Source of the DNA: an uncultured Oscillospiraceae bacterium
Lineage (GTDB): Bacteria > Bacillota > Clostridia > Oscillospirales > Oscillospiraceae
DNA length: 33,629 nt
NCBI GenBank assembly: GCA_944385465.1
Contig: CALWXH010000019.1
Coordinates: 1-33,629 of the forward strand
Direction: 5' to 3'
Shown: one piece after another, positions 7,400-15,233 of the stretch
How positions within the stretch are numbered: position 1 is the stretch's first letter
Layout of the letters: each line of letters starts with the position of its first letter
Translations under genes and position numbers: made by a program
The notes under the pieces: model-generated
The model's database searches: none
What the model was told of the DNA's origin: nothing
Seen by the model: only the letters and a program-made list of their open reading frames with translations

Positions 7400-8734
7400 A
7401 TGATTCAGACCATCCGCAATGCGTGGAAGGTGCAGGAGCTGCGCAATAAGCTGCTGTTCACCATCTTCGCCCTGCTGATTTTCCGGGTGGGCGCTGCCAT
7501 CCCGGTCCCCTTCATCAACTCCGACCTGCTGGGCCAGTATATGACCCAGCAGTCCGCCAGCATCTTCGGACTGCTCAACGTCATGAGCGGCGACGCCTTC
7601 TCCTACGGTACGGTGTTCGCCCTGTCCATCCAGCCCTATATCAACAGCTCCATCATCGTGCAGCTGCTGACCATCGCCATCCCCGCCCTGGAGCGTATGT
7701 CCCGGGAGGGCGGCGAAGAGGGCAAGAAGAAGATCGCCGCCATCACCCGGTATGTGACCGTGGCCATCGCCCTGATCCAGGCCTTTGGCTACTACACCCT
7801 CATCAACTACTACGGGGTGCTCTCCACCTCCGGCGTGTGGCCCGCCATCGTGATCATCGCCGCCTTCACCGCGGGCTCTGCCTTTGTGATGTGGCTGGGT
7901 GAGCAGATCACCGAGTTCGGCGTGGGCAACGGCATCTCCATCATCCTGTTCGCCGGCATCATCGCCCGGGGTCCCGGCATGGTGTCCTCCATGGTCAGCG
8001 GCGTGCGCAGCTGGGCCAGCGGTGCTGAGAGCTCTTCCAGCTTCACCCTGCACCCCGCGTTCATCCCCCTGATCATTGTGGGCATGCTGCTGCTGGTGGT
8101 CTTCATCGTGTTCATCACCAACTCTGAGCGGCGCATTCCCGTGCAGTACGCCAAGCGGGTGGTGGGCCGGAAGATGTACGGCGGCCAGTCCAGCCACATC
8201 CCCATCAAGGTGAATATGTCCGGCGTCATGCCCATCATTTTCGCCCAGGCGATTGCCTCCATCCCCGCCACCATCGGCATGTTCGTGCCCTCCGCCAGTG
8301 AGGCCGGCAGCGGATGGAACACCTTCCTGAAGATCTTTGACTCCAACGGACTGGTGTACTGCATCATCTACTTCCTGCTGATCGTGCTGTTCAGCTACTT
8401 CTACAACACCATTCAGTTCAACCCCGTGGAGATCTCCAACAACCTGAAGAAGAACGGCGGCTTTATCCCCGGCTTCCGTCCCGGCAAGCCCACCGCCGAC
8501 TTCCTGCGCAAGGTGGTCTCCCGGCTGACCCTGTTTGGCGCGCTCTACCTGGCTGTGGTGGCTCTGCTGCCCGCCATCACGGGCAACATCATGAGCGTCC
8601 TCGGCTCCAGCGCCGGCAGAAGCCTGGCCATCGGCGGCACCTCCATCATCATCGTGGTGGGCGTCGCCCTGGAGACCGTCAAGGCTCTGGAGGCCCAGCT
8701 CATGATGCGCCATTACAAAGGCTTCCTGGAATGA
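7400..8734 (+). CDS. secY: Protein translocase channel subunit SecY
   Basis: This 444-residue protein has ten predicted hydrophobic segments forming the SecYEG channel in the cytoplasmic membrane. It starts MIQTIRNAWKVQELRNKLLFTIFALLIFR-like, has the plug/TM2 region SIFGLLNVMSGDAF and the loop ITEFGVGNGISIILFAGI (TM4-5), and contains the ribosome-binding cytosolic loops (SERRIPVQYAKRVVGRKMYGG, NPVEISNNLKKNGGFIPGFRPGKPT). It keeps the common placement between rplO and adk. The start overlaps the rplO stop region with one base between. Confidence 0.97.
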   Translation: MIQTIRNAWKVQELRNKLLFTIFALLIFRVGAAIPVPFINSDLLGQYMTQQSASIFGLLNVMSGDAFSYGTVFALSIQPYINSSIIVQLLTIAIPALERMSREGGEEGKKKIAAITRYVTVAIALIQAFGYYTLINYYGVLSTSGVWPAIVIIAAFTAGSAFVMWLGEQITEFGVGNGISIILFAGIIARGPGMVSSMVSGVRSWASGAESSSSFTLHPAFIPLIIVGMLLLVVFIVFITNSERRIPVQYAKRVVGRKMYGGQSSHIPIKVNMSGVMPIIFAQAIASIPATIGMFVPSASEAGSGWNTFLKIFDSNGLVYCIIYFLLIVLFSYFYNTIQFNPVEISNNLKKNGGFIPGFRPGKPTADFLRKVVSRLTLFGALYLAVVALLPAITGNIMSVLGSSAGRSLAIGGTSIIIVVGVALETVKALEAQLMMRHYKGFLE

Positions 8735-8752
8735 TGTGAAAGGGTGAAGGGT

Positions 8753-9385
8753 ATGAAGCTGATCATGCTCGGCGCCCCCGGCGCCGGAAAAGGCACCCAG
8801 GCCGCCATCCTCAGCCAGCGGCTGGGCGTTCCCACCATTTCCACCGGCAACATGCTGCGCAGCGCCGCCAAGGCCGGCACCCCTGTGGGGCTGAAGGCCA
8901 AGGCGTACATGGACGCGGGCAAGCTGGTCCCGGACGAGGTCATCATCGACATCGTGGCCCAGCGCCTGGCCCAGCCCGACTGTGCCAACGGTTTCATCCT
9001 GGACGGGGTGCCCCGCACCATTGCCCAGGCGGAGGCCCTGGAGCAGGCCGGGGTGCGCTTTGACACGGTGCTCTCTCTGGAGATCTCCGACGAGGAGATC
9101 GAGGCCCGCATGGAAGGCCGCCGGTTCTGCCACAAGTGCGGGGCCACCTACCATGTGGACAACGCGCCCTCCCGGGTGCCCGGCGTGTGCGACCAGTGCG
9201 GCGGACAGCTGGAGCAGCGGGACGACGACAAGCCGGAGACCGTCAAGCACCGGCTGGAGGTCTATCACCAGGAGACAGAGCCCCTGAAGGACTTTTACGC
9301 CCAGCGGGGGATCCTGTGCCCGGTGGAAAATCAGCCCAGCATCGAAGCCACCACCCAGGTGGTGCTGGACGCCCTGAAGCTGTGA
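8753..9385 (+). CDS. adk: Adenylate kinase, zinc-lid form
   Basis: The enzyme converts ATP and AMP to two ADP. This 210-residue protein has the P-loop GAPGAGKGT (residues 7-15), the AMP-site segment STGNMLR and the long LID. The LID holds Cys126-x2-Cys129 and Cys146-x2-Cys149, a structural zinc site common in Gram-positive bacteria. An in-frame GTG lies nine bases earlier (8744), but MKLIMLGAPG is the normal family start and GAAAGGG lies about 8 bases before 8753. It follows secY closely and precedes map by 5 bases. Confidence 0.96.
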   Translation: MKLIMLGAPGAGKGTQAAILSQRLGVPTISTGNMLRSAAKAGTPVGLKAKAYMDAGKLVPDEVIIDIVAQRLAQPDCANGFILDGVPRTIAQAEALEQAGVRFDTVLSLEISDEEIEARMEGRRFCHKCGATYHVDNAPSRVPGVCDQCGGQLEQRDDDKPETVKHRLEVYHQETEPLKDFYAQRGILCPVENQPSIEATTQVVLDALKL

Positions 9386-9390
9386 GCGAC

Positions 9391-10155
9391 ATGGAATTGA
9401 TCACCCTGAAATCGTCCAGAGAACTGGACTGTATGCGCAAGGCCGGACGGATTACCGCCGGCGCGCGCAAGGTGGCCGCCGGGATGGTCCGTCCCGGTGT
9501 CACCACCCTGGAGATCGACGCGGCGGTGCGCCGCTATATCGAGAGCCAGGGAGCCCGCCCCTCTTTCCTGGGCTACGGGGGCTTCCCCGGATCGGCCTGC
9601 ATCTCGGTGAATGACGTGGTCATCCACGGCATCCCGTCCAGGAAGATCGTGCTGAAGGAGGGGGATATCGTCAGCGTGGACGTGGGGGCCTTCATCGACG
9701 GCTTCCACGGGGACTGCGCCGCCACCTTCCCCTGCGGACAGGTGTCCGACGAGGCCCGGCGGCTGATGGAGGTCACCCAGGCCAGCTTCTGGGAGGGCAT
9801 CAAGTTTGCCCGGGCCGGACAGCGGGTCAGCGACATCTCCCACGCCGTCCAGAAATATGTGGAGGCCAACGGCTTCTCCGTGGTCCGGGATTTTGTGGGC
9901 CACGGCGTGGGCACCAAGCTCCACGAGGCCCCCGAGGTGCCCAACTTCGGCCCTGCCGGCCATGGGGCCCGGCTCCAGCCGGGCATGACCATCGCGGTGG
10001 AGCCCATGGTGTGCCAGGGGGACTGGCGGGTGCGGGTGCTGAAGGACCAGTGGACCACCGTCACCCAGGACGGGTCCCTGGCCGCCCACTATGAAAATAC
10101 CATCCTGATCACGGAGGGCGATCCTGAGATCCTCACCGTGTGCGAGGAAGGCTGA
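9391..10155 (+). CDS. map: Methionine aminopeptidase, type I
   Basis: The enzyme removes the initiator methionine from nascent proteins. This 254-residue protein has the pita-bread fold and the five metal ligands in the expected contexts: Asp in SVDVGAFIDGFHGDC (two), His in FVGHGVGTKLHE, Glu in AVEPM and Glu in HYENTILI. No N-terminal zinc finger or SH3 extension is present, so it is the compact type Ia form. The ribosome binding site is weak (GTGAG), and the start is 5 bases after adk, suggesting coupled translation. Confidence 0.96.
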   Translation: MELITLKSSRELDCMRKAGRITAGARKVAAGMVRPGVTTLEIDAAVRRYIESQGARPSFLGYGGFPGSACISVNDVVIHGIPSRKIVLKEGDIVSVDVGAFIDGFHGDCAATFPCGQVSDEARRLMEVTQASFWEGIKFARAGQRVSDISHAVQKYVEANGFSVVRDFVGHGVGTKLHEAPEVPNFGPAGHGARLQPGMTIAVEPMVCQGDWRVRVLKDQWTTVTQDGSLAAHYENTILITEGDPEILTVCEEG

Positions 10156-10156
10156 C

Positions 10157-10432
10157 ATGGGATATCAAAAAGCCCAGATCGTTCGCGCCCTCCGGGGCAG
10201 GGACAGCGGCTGTCTCTTCTGCGTCATGGACGTGGAGGAGGGCGGCTGGCTGCTGCTGGCGGACGGGAAGCGGCGCCGGGTGGACCGCCCCAAGCGCAAG
10301 CGCGACAAGCACGTGAGCGCGGCGGGGGACTGGAACCACCCGGTGATGGAAAAGGTCCGGACCGGTCAGCCGGTCCGGGACAGAGAGCTCCGGGCGGCCC
10401 TGGCGGCCTTTCGGGAGGAAATGGAGGTATGA
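10157..10432 (+). CDS. KOW-domain RNA-binding protein (L14e-like)
   Basis: This small protein of 91 residues has a KOW-like core ([30 protein letters not shown], about residues 9-38) and a basic stretch [15 protein letters not shown]. Comparable genes are known between map and infA in Clostridia and are annotated as L14e/L27e-like RNA-binding proteins; their exact role is not established. It begins immediately after the map stop (GGCTGACATG) and ends five bases before infA. The C-terminal half is a charged helix with no recognised domain. Confidence 0.85.
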   Translation: MGYQKAQIVRALRGRDSGCLFCVMDVEEGGWLLLADGKRRRVDRPKRKRDKHVSAAGDWNHPVMEKVRTGQPVRDRELRAALAAFREEMEV

Positions 10433-10436
10433 CGCT

Positions 10437-10655
10437 TTGGCAAAGGACGATATGATCGAGCTGGAGGGTGTCGTCACCGAGGCCCTGCCCAACACCACCT
10501 TCCATGTGGACATCGGAAACGGCCACATCATTCTGGCCCACATCTCCGGCAAGCTGCGGATGAACTTCATCCGCATCCTGCCCGGAGACAAGGTCACGGT
10601 GCAGATGTCACCCTATGACCTGACCAAGGGGCGCATCACCTGGCGAAGCAAGTGA
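10437..10655 (+). CDS. infA: Translation initiation factor IF-1
   Basis: This 72-residue OB-fold protein binds the ribosomal A site during initiation. The sequence ...[19 protein letters not shown] and [18 protein letters not shown] is typical. The start codon is TTG at 10437. It is supported by GGAGGT at 10423-10428, with 8 bases of spacing, and by the family N-terminus (MAKDD). A rare start codon could limit its translation. Confidence 0.96.
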   Translation: MAKDDMIELEGVVTEALPNTTFHVDIGNGHIILAHISGKLRMNFIRILPGDKVTVQMSPYDLTKGRITWRSK

Positions 10656-11011
<356 letters not shown>

Positions 11012-11029
11012 AGGAGGGGCAGGAGAAAT

Positions 11030-11398
11030 ATGGCACGTATTGCCGGCATTGATCTGCCGAAGGAAAAGCGAGTCGAGATCGGACTCACCTATATTTACGG
11101 AATTGGCCGCACCAGCGCCAACAAGATTCTGGAGCAGGCGGGCATCAACCCCGACACCCGCGTGAAGGACCTCACCGACGCCGAGGAGGCCAAGCTGCGT
11201 GAGATCATCGGCCACGAGTACGTGGTGGAGGGCGACCTTCGCCGCAACGTGGCGATGGACATCAAGCGCCTGACCGAGATCGGCTGCTACCGCGGCATCC
11301 GTCACCGCAAGGGCCTGCCCGTCCGCGGCCAGCGCTCCAAGACCAACGCCCGTACCCGCAAGGGTCCCAAGCGCACCGTGGCCAATAAGAAGAAGTAA
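11030..11398 (+). CDS. rpsM: 30S ribosomal protein S13
   Basis: This 122-residue head protein contacts the P-site tRNA and the large subunit. It begins [22 protein letters not shown], has the helix-hairpin-helix stretch [12 protein letters not shown], and ends in the basic tail [27 protein letters not shown] lies upstream. rpsK follows after 14 bases. Confidence 0.97.
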   Translation: MARIAGIDLPKEKRVEIGLTYIYGIGRTSANKILEQAGINPDTRVKDLTDAEEAKLREIIGHEYVVEGDLRRNVAMDIKRLTEIGCYRGIRHRKGLPVRGQRSKTNARTRKGPKRTVANKKK

Positions 11399-11412
11399 GG
11401 AGGGATTTACAC

Positions 11413-11808
11413 ATGGCTACCGCTAAGAAAGTAATCAAGCGCCGTCGCGAGCGCAAGAATGTGGAGAAGGGTCAGGTGCACATCCGCTCCTCTTTCAACA
11501 ACACCATGATCACCGTCACCGACATGCAGGGCAACGCTCTGTCCTGGGCCTCCTCCGGTGAGATGGGCTTCCGGGGCTCCCGCAAGTCCACTCCCTTTGC
11601 CGCCCAGACCGCCGCTGAGACCGCTGCCAACGCTGCCATCGAGCAGTGCGGCCTCAAGAGCGTGGAAGTGTACGTGAAGGGTCCCGGCCAGGGCCGCGAG
11701 GCCGCCATCCGGGCGCTGCAGGCCGTGGGCCTGGAGGTTACCCTCATCAAGGACGTGACCCCCGTCCCCCACAACGGCTGCCGCCCCCCCAAGCGCCGCC
11801 GCGTGTAA
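11413..11808 (+). CDS. rpsK: 30S ribosomal protein S11
   Basis: This 131-residue platform protein lies next to the mRNA exit site and S18. The segments [22 protein letters not shown] and the C-terminal [21 protein letters not shown] are hallmarks. It follows rpsM and precedes rpsD, as in most Clostridia. Confidence 0.97.
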   Translation: MATAKKVIKRRRERKNVEKGQVHIRSSFNNTMITVTDMQGNALSWASSGEMGFRGSRKSTPFAAQTAAETAANAAIEQCGLKSVEVYVKGPGQGREAAIRALQAVGLEVTLIKDVTPVPHNGCRPPKRRRV

Positions 11809-11829
11809 TCTGGAAGGAGGAAAACCAAG

Positions 11830-12429
11830 ATGGCTAAGAATATGCAGCCCTATCTGAAGCGTTGCGCCACACTGGGGATCTCTCCCGCGGTGATGGGCAT
11901 CAACAAGCAGACCAACCGCCACCCCGGCCCCCAGCGCCGGAGCAAGAAGAGCGAGTATGCGCTCCAGCTCACCGAGAAGCAGAAGGTCAAGTTCATCTAC
12001 GGCGTGCTGGAGAAGCAGTTCCACTCCTACTACGAGAAGGCCGCCCGGATGAAGGGCAACACCGGCGATGAGCTGATGACCCTGCTGGAGCGCCGCCTGG
12101 ACAACGTGGTGTTCCGTCTGGGCCTGGCCAGCACCCGCCGTGAGGCCCGTCAGCTGGTGAACCACGGCCACTTCACCGTCAACGGCAAGCGGGTGAACAT
12201 CCCCTCCTACCTGGTGAAGCTGGACGACGTGATCGCCGTGCGGGAGAAGAGCCGTTCTTCCGCCAAGTTCAAGAAGATGGTGGAGGACGACAAGTTCGTG
12301 GCCGCCCCCAAGTGGCTGGAGAAGAGCAAGAACGCTCCTCTGGAGGGCAAGGTTGTGGCCATGCCCGGCCGGGACGACCTGGACTTCGACGTGTCCGTCA
12401 ACCTCATCGTGGAGCTGTATTCCAAGTAA
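11830..12429 (+). CDS. rpsD: 30S ribosomal protein S4, cysteine-free type
   Basis: This 199-residue protein starts 16S rRNA body assembly. The RNA-binding S4 domain lies at about residues 90-150 (ERRLDNVVFRLGLASTRREARQLVNHGHFTVNG). The N-terminal segment has a lone Cys12 rather than the CxxC zinc motif, so it is the zinc-less form. rpsD lies inside the alpha operon here, which suits Clostridia; in Bacillus it is elsewhere. A 71-base gap leads to rpoA. Confidence 0.97.
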   Translation: MAKNMQPYLKRCATLGISPAVMGINKQTNRHPGPQRRSKKSEYALQLTEKQKVKFIYGVLEKQFHSYYEKAARMKGNTGDELMTLLERRLDNVVFRLGLASTRREARQLVNHGHFTVNGKRVNIPSYLVKLDDVIAVREKSRSSAKFKKMVEDDKFVAAPKWLEKSKNAPLEGKVVAMPGRDDLDFDVSVNLIVELYSK

Positions 12430-12500
12430 TGCAGCAGCCCTCGCGATACCGCAACCATTTCTGGCAGACCATGCCACAGTAAAAGGAGGGTCAACACGAT

Positions 12501-13454
12501 ATGGTAGAAATCCAGAAGCCGCGTATCGAGTGCATTGAAAACGCCGGGGATGATACCTATGGCAAGTACGTGGTGGAGCCCCTGGAGCGGGGCTATGGCA
12601 CCACGATCGGCAACTCTCTGCGCCGCATTCTGCTGTCCTCTCTGCCCGGCACTGCCGTCACCACCATCAAGATCGCCGGTGTGCAGCACGAATTCACCAC
12701 CATTCCCGGCGTCAAGGAAGATGTGACGGAGATCGTGCTCAATGTGAAGGGCATCATCGCCAAGCTGTATAGCGAAGGGGTCAAGACGGTCTACATTGAG
12801 GCCTCCGGCGAGGGCGTCGTCACCGCCGGCGACATCAAGGCCGACAGTGACGTGGAGGTGCTCAATCCCGAGCACCACATCGCCACCCTGGGCCCCGACG
12901 CCACCCTGAATATGGAGCTCACCCTGTCCCAGGGCCGGGGCTACGTCACGGCGGACAAGAACAAGCCCGCCCAGACCATCATCGGGGTCATCCCGGTGGA
13001 CTCCGTCTACACCCCGGTGCGCAAGGTGAACTACACGGTGGAGAACACCCGCGTGGGTGACGCCACCGACTACGACAAGCTGACCCTGGAAGTGTGGACC
13101 AACGGGACCATCTCCGCCCGGGACGCGGTGTCCCTGGGCGCCCGGATCCTGGTGGATCACTTCACCCTGTTCACCGACCTGTCTGAGACCATGGGGTCCA
13201 AGTCCACCGTGGTGGAGAAGGCTGAGGCTCAGCGGGACAAGGTGCTGGAGATGACCATCGAGGAGCTGGATCTGTCCGTGCGCTCTTTCAACTGCCTGAA
13301 GCGGGCCAACATCAACACCGTGGAGGATCTGATTTCCAAGACGGAAGAGGAAATGATGAAGGTGCGCAACCTGGGCCGGAAGAGCCTGGAAGAGGTCATC
13401 AACAAGCTGGCCATGATGGGCCTGTCCCTGGCCAGCGACGAGAATAACGCATAA
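12501..13454 (+). CDS. rpoA: RNA polymerase alpha subunit
   Basis: The 317-residue protein has the N-terminal dimerisation/assembly domain to about residue 230 ([36 protein letters not shown]) and the C-terminal UP-element/activator-binding domain. The latter is seen in [21 protein letters not shown] and [24 protein letters not shown] lies upstream of the ATG. It is followed by a 331-base structured spacer and then rplQ, normally its immediate neighbour. Confidence 0.97.
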   Translation: MVEIQKPRIECIENAGDDTYGKYVVEPLERGYGTTIGNSLRRILLSSLPGTAVTTIKIAGVQHEFTTIPGVKEDVTEIVLNVKGIIAKLYSEGVKTVYIEASGEGVVTAGDIKADSDVEVLNPEHHIATLGPDATLNMELTLSQGRGYVTADKNKPAQTIIGVIPVDSVYTPVRKVNYTVENTRVGDATDYDKLTLEVWTNGTISARDAVSLGARILVDHFTLFTDLSETMGSKSTVVEKAEAQRDKVLEMTIEELDLSVRSFNCLKRANINTVEDLISKTEEEMMKVRNLGRKSLEEVINKLAMMGLSLASDENNA

Positions 13455-13785
13455 GCGTGAGGATAGGCGCATAGGGGCGATAAGACGGGAGCGGATGGGC
13501 AAAGCCCAGGGACGGCCGAAGGCCGGGCCGGGTTTGCCCGGAGTCGGACGGCTTATCGTCCCGGCCATGCGCCCAATCCGAGCGTGACAACGCCGTCGCA
13601 AAGTCCGCTTAGTTTTGGTTCCGCCCAAAGGCGGCGAAAACGATGCGGCATCCCCGGGGCACCGTCCCCGGACCCACGGCAGCGTGAGAGTATGTAACGT
13701 TCCTCCTCACGCACTCCTGTCCCGAAAGGGTGCCGGAACGAATCTGATCAGGATCTCGCCACGCGAGGTCGAAGGAGAGTTTACA
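13455..13785. repeat. Structured 331-base spacer between rpoA and rplQ
   Basis: No gene is seen. An imperfect inverted repeat of about 35 bases encloses the left half: GGCGCAT/ATGCGCC and CGATAAG/CTTATCG pair across 13466-13576. Smaller hairpins lie inside (GGGC-AAA-GCCC, CCGGGC/GCCCGG). GCGTGAGG at 13455-13462 also matches CCTCACGC at 13705-13712, and CCGCC/GGCGG forms another hairpin near 13621-13635. The shape, nested arms with several inner hairpins, resembles a multi-branched RNA or a small non-autonomous element. The ribosome binding site of rplQ (GAAGGAGAG) is at its right end. Confidence 0.55.
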
Positions 13786-14127
13786 ATGGCTATCAACCGC
13801 AAGCTGGGCAGAACCAGCGATCAGCGCCGCGCCATGCTGCGCGCCATGACCACCTATCTGCTGGAGAACGGGCAGATCAAGACCACCTACGCCCGCGCGA
13901 AGGAGGTCGCTCCCATGGCCGAGAAGATGATCACTCTGGCCAAGAAGAACAACCTGGCCGCTTACCGCCAGGCTCTGTCCTACCTCACCAAGGAGGATGT
14001 GGCCAATAAGCTGTTCCACCAGATCGGCCCCAAGTACGCCGACCGCAACGGCGGCTACACCCGGGTGCTGAAGATGGGCCCCCGCCGCGGCGATGCCGCT
14101 GAGATGGCCATCGTCCAGCTGGTGTAA
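13786..14127 (+). CDS. rplQ: 50S ribosomal protein L17
   Basis: This 113-residue protein lies near the exit tunnel. It begins [26 protein letters not shown] and ends [13 protein letters not shown], the family pattern. The start is fixed by GAAGGAGAG about 9 bases upstream; the frame stays open further upstream but only through the structured spacer. It is the last gene of the ribosomal block and is followed at once by a terminator. Confidence 0.97.
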   Translation: MAINRKLGRTSDQRRAMLRAMTTYLLENGQIKTTYARAKEVAPMAEKMITLAKKNNLAAYRQALSYLTKEDVANKLFHQIGPKYADRNGGYTRVLKMGPRRGDAAEMAIVQLV

Positions 14128-14140
14128 TGGAGAAGCAGAG

Positions 14141-14168
14141 TCCCCCGTCAACCGACGGGGGATTTTTG
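14141..14168 (+). terminator. Terminator after rplQ
   Basis: A perfect 9-bp stem (TCCCCCGTC with GACGGGGGA) with loop AACC is followed by TTTTTG. It lies 13 bases after the rplQ stop and should end the ribosomal protein transcript. Confidence 0.88.
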
Positions 14169-14230
14169 CGTCGCCGCGGCGGATATTGGGGTCCCCATGA
14201 AAGGCGGAGCCTCTTTGCACTGCCGGGGCA

Positions 14231-14271
14231 TAAAATTACCGGGCCTTTGCCTTCATCCGGCAAAGGCCCGG
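14231..14271 (-). terminator. Terminator of the Nudix gene
   Basis: A perfect 13-bp stem (14239-14251 with 14259-14271) lies just beyond the stop of the minus-strand Nudix gene. On the minus strand it is followed by TAATTTTA. Confidence 0.75.
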
Positions 14272-14276
14272 TGTGC

Positions 14277-14885
14277 TTATGTCTGATCCAGCTGCTCCAC
14301 CAGCCAGCGCACGATGCGCCCGGTGAGGCCCCAGATGGCCCGGTTCCCATAGCGGTAGATGGGCACCTCGGCCTGCCCGGCCCGCCAGGGGTAGCCCTGG
14401 GGGAAGCCGATGAGCTCGTTGGGGAAGTCGTCTCCCACCTGGGGGATAAGAGGATAGGTGTAAGAGAGCGGGGGATGGGCGCGGAAAAAGTCCAGGGGGA
14501 CCAGGAAGGTCTCCTGCACCTCCGCCGGGTTGGGGGCCAGCCGGTCCAGCTTCACCCGGGCCAGGAAGGGGTGGAGCAGGGCGGCGGTGCGATGGTACAG
14601 GCAGTCCAGCGGGGCGAGGAGGGAGATGTCCGGAGCGGGGATGGACAGCTCCTCCCAGGTCTCCCGGAGGGCGCAGTCCTCCGGCGTCTCCCCCGGCTCC
14701 ACTTTGCCACCGGGGAAGCACACCTCGTTGGGCTGATGGCTGAGGGTGCTGGCGCGGACCTCGAAGAGGAGGCTCAGCCCCTCCAGCCCCTCCACCACGG
14801 GGACCAGGACGCCGTAGTGGGCATGCACGTCCATCAGGCCGGGGGCATGGTGCTGAAATGCGCGCTGCAGCTGGGCAAGGGTCAT
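14277..14885 (-). CDS. Nudix hydrolase, CoA pyrophosphatase-like
   Basis: This 202-residue protein is read from the ATG at 14885, supported by AGGAGG about 10 bases upstream; longer versions run through the promoter. The Nudix box is clear: G60-x5-E66-x7-R74-E75-x2-E78-E79, with Ser81 where glycine is usual. The preceding pattern LSHQPNEVCFPGG resembles the CoA pyrophosphatase (NudL/YeaB) subfamily signature, which suggests cleavage of CoA or a related nucleotide diphosphate. The substrate is inferred. It stands alone, divergent from the ABC exporter, with its own promoter and terminator. Confidence 0.85.
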   Translation of the reverse strand: MTLAQLQRAFQHHAPGLMDVHAHYGVLVPVVEGLEGLSLLFEVRASTLSHQPNEVCFPGGKVEPGETPEDCALRETWEELSIPAPDISLLAPLDCLYHRTAALLHPFLARVKLDRLAPNPAEVQETFLVPLDFFRAHPPLSYTYPLIPQVGDDFPNELIGFPQGYPWRAGQAEVPIYRYGNRAIWGLTGRIVRWLVEQLDQT

Positions 14886-14940
14886 GGAGAGGACCTCCTC
14901 GGAAAGACATGGGGAACGCGGGCACGGTGTTCTCTCCTCT

Positions 14941-14969
14941 ATGATAGGCAGTGGGGCGGGGGTTGTCAA
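14941..14969 (-). promoter_or_regulatory. Promoter of the Nudix gene
   Basis: On the minus strand TTGACA (plus positions 14964-14969) and TATCAT (14941-14946) are separated by 17 bases. It is 55-60 bases upstream of the Nudix start. Confidence 0.8.
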
Positions 14970-15003
14970 TGGGAGAAGAGCAGCTCCTGGGCCGTCCCCG
15001 GGG

Positions 15004-15032
15004 TTGACAGGGGGAACAAGTAGGGCTATACT
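15004..15032 (+). promoter_or_regulatory. Promoter of the ABC exporter operon
   Basis: TTGACA (15004-15009), a 17-base spacer and TATACT (15027-15032) form a near-consensus sigma-A promoter. Transcription would start near 15039, just before a leader ORF and a terminator. The divergent Nudix promoter lies 35 bases away. Confidence 0.85.
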
Positions 15033-15062
15033 GAGAAAAACAACGCAAAGGAGGCGCGCAGC

Positions 15063-15143
15063 ATGGTGAAGATGAGAGCAGAGTATCCTGTGAGCAAGCA
15101 TCAGAGTCCCGCCGGAGCGGGAGTGCTGTGCGCCTGGGCATGA
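15063..15143 (+). CDS. 26-residue leader peptide upstream of the ABC exporter
   Basis: A small ORF begins with ATG 8-9 bases after AAAGGAGG and encodes 26 residues, starting MVKMRAEYPVSKH and ending GVLCAWA. The ribosome binding site is as good as those of the ribosomal genes. It is too short for an enzyme. Its place between a strong promoter and a terminator suggests a regulatory leader peptide whose translation controls read-through. Codons 15-20 overlap a hairpin (15107-15122). I know of no homologue by sequence. Confidence 0.6.
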   Translation: MVKMRAEYPVSKHQSPAGAGVLCAWA

Positions 15144-15179
15144 CGGGGTTGCCGCCGCGCCGACGGGCGAGACAACGCG

Positions 15180-15207
15180 CGCCCCTCCGGAGGGAGGGGC
15201 GTTTTTC
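15180..15207 (+). terminator. Leader terminator (attenuator) before the ABC exporter
   Basis: A 9-bp perfect stem (CGCCCCTCC at 15180-15188 with GGAGGGGCG at 15193-15201), loop GGAG and then TTTTTC make a classic intrinsic terminator. It lies between the promoter and the first ABC gene. CCGGAG at 15112-15117 in the leader ORF can pair with CTCCGG at 15185-15190, which would break the terminator. Confidence 0.8.
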
Positions 15208-15233
15208 TATGCCCAGAGAGAAAGGAGAGCTGT

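Noticed and set aside
7319-9268. Long minus-strand frame opposite secY and adk (649 codons).
   Set aside because: Its product is rich in His, Gly and Asp with no fold pattern, as expected opposite GC-ending codons. The plus strand carries clear secY and adk.
14236-15141. Longer N-terminal versions of the Nudix protein starting as far up as 15101.
   Set aside because: They run through a near-consensus promoter and have no ribosome binding site. The ATG at 14885 has AGGAGG.
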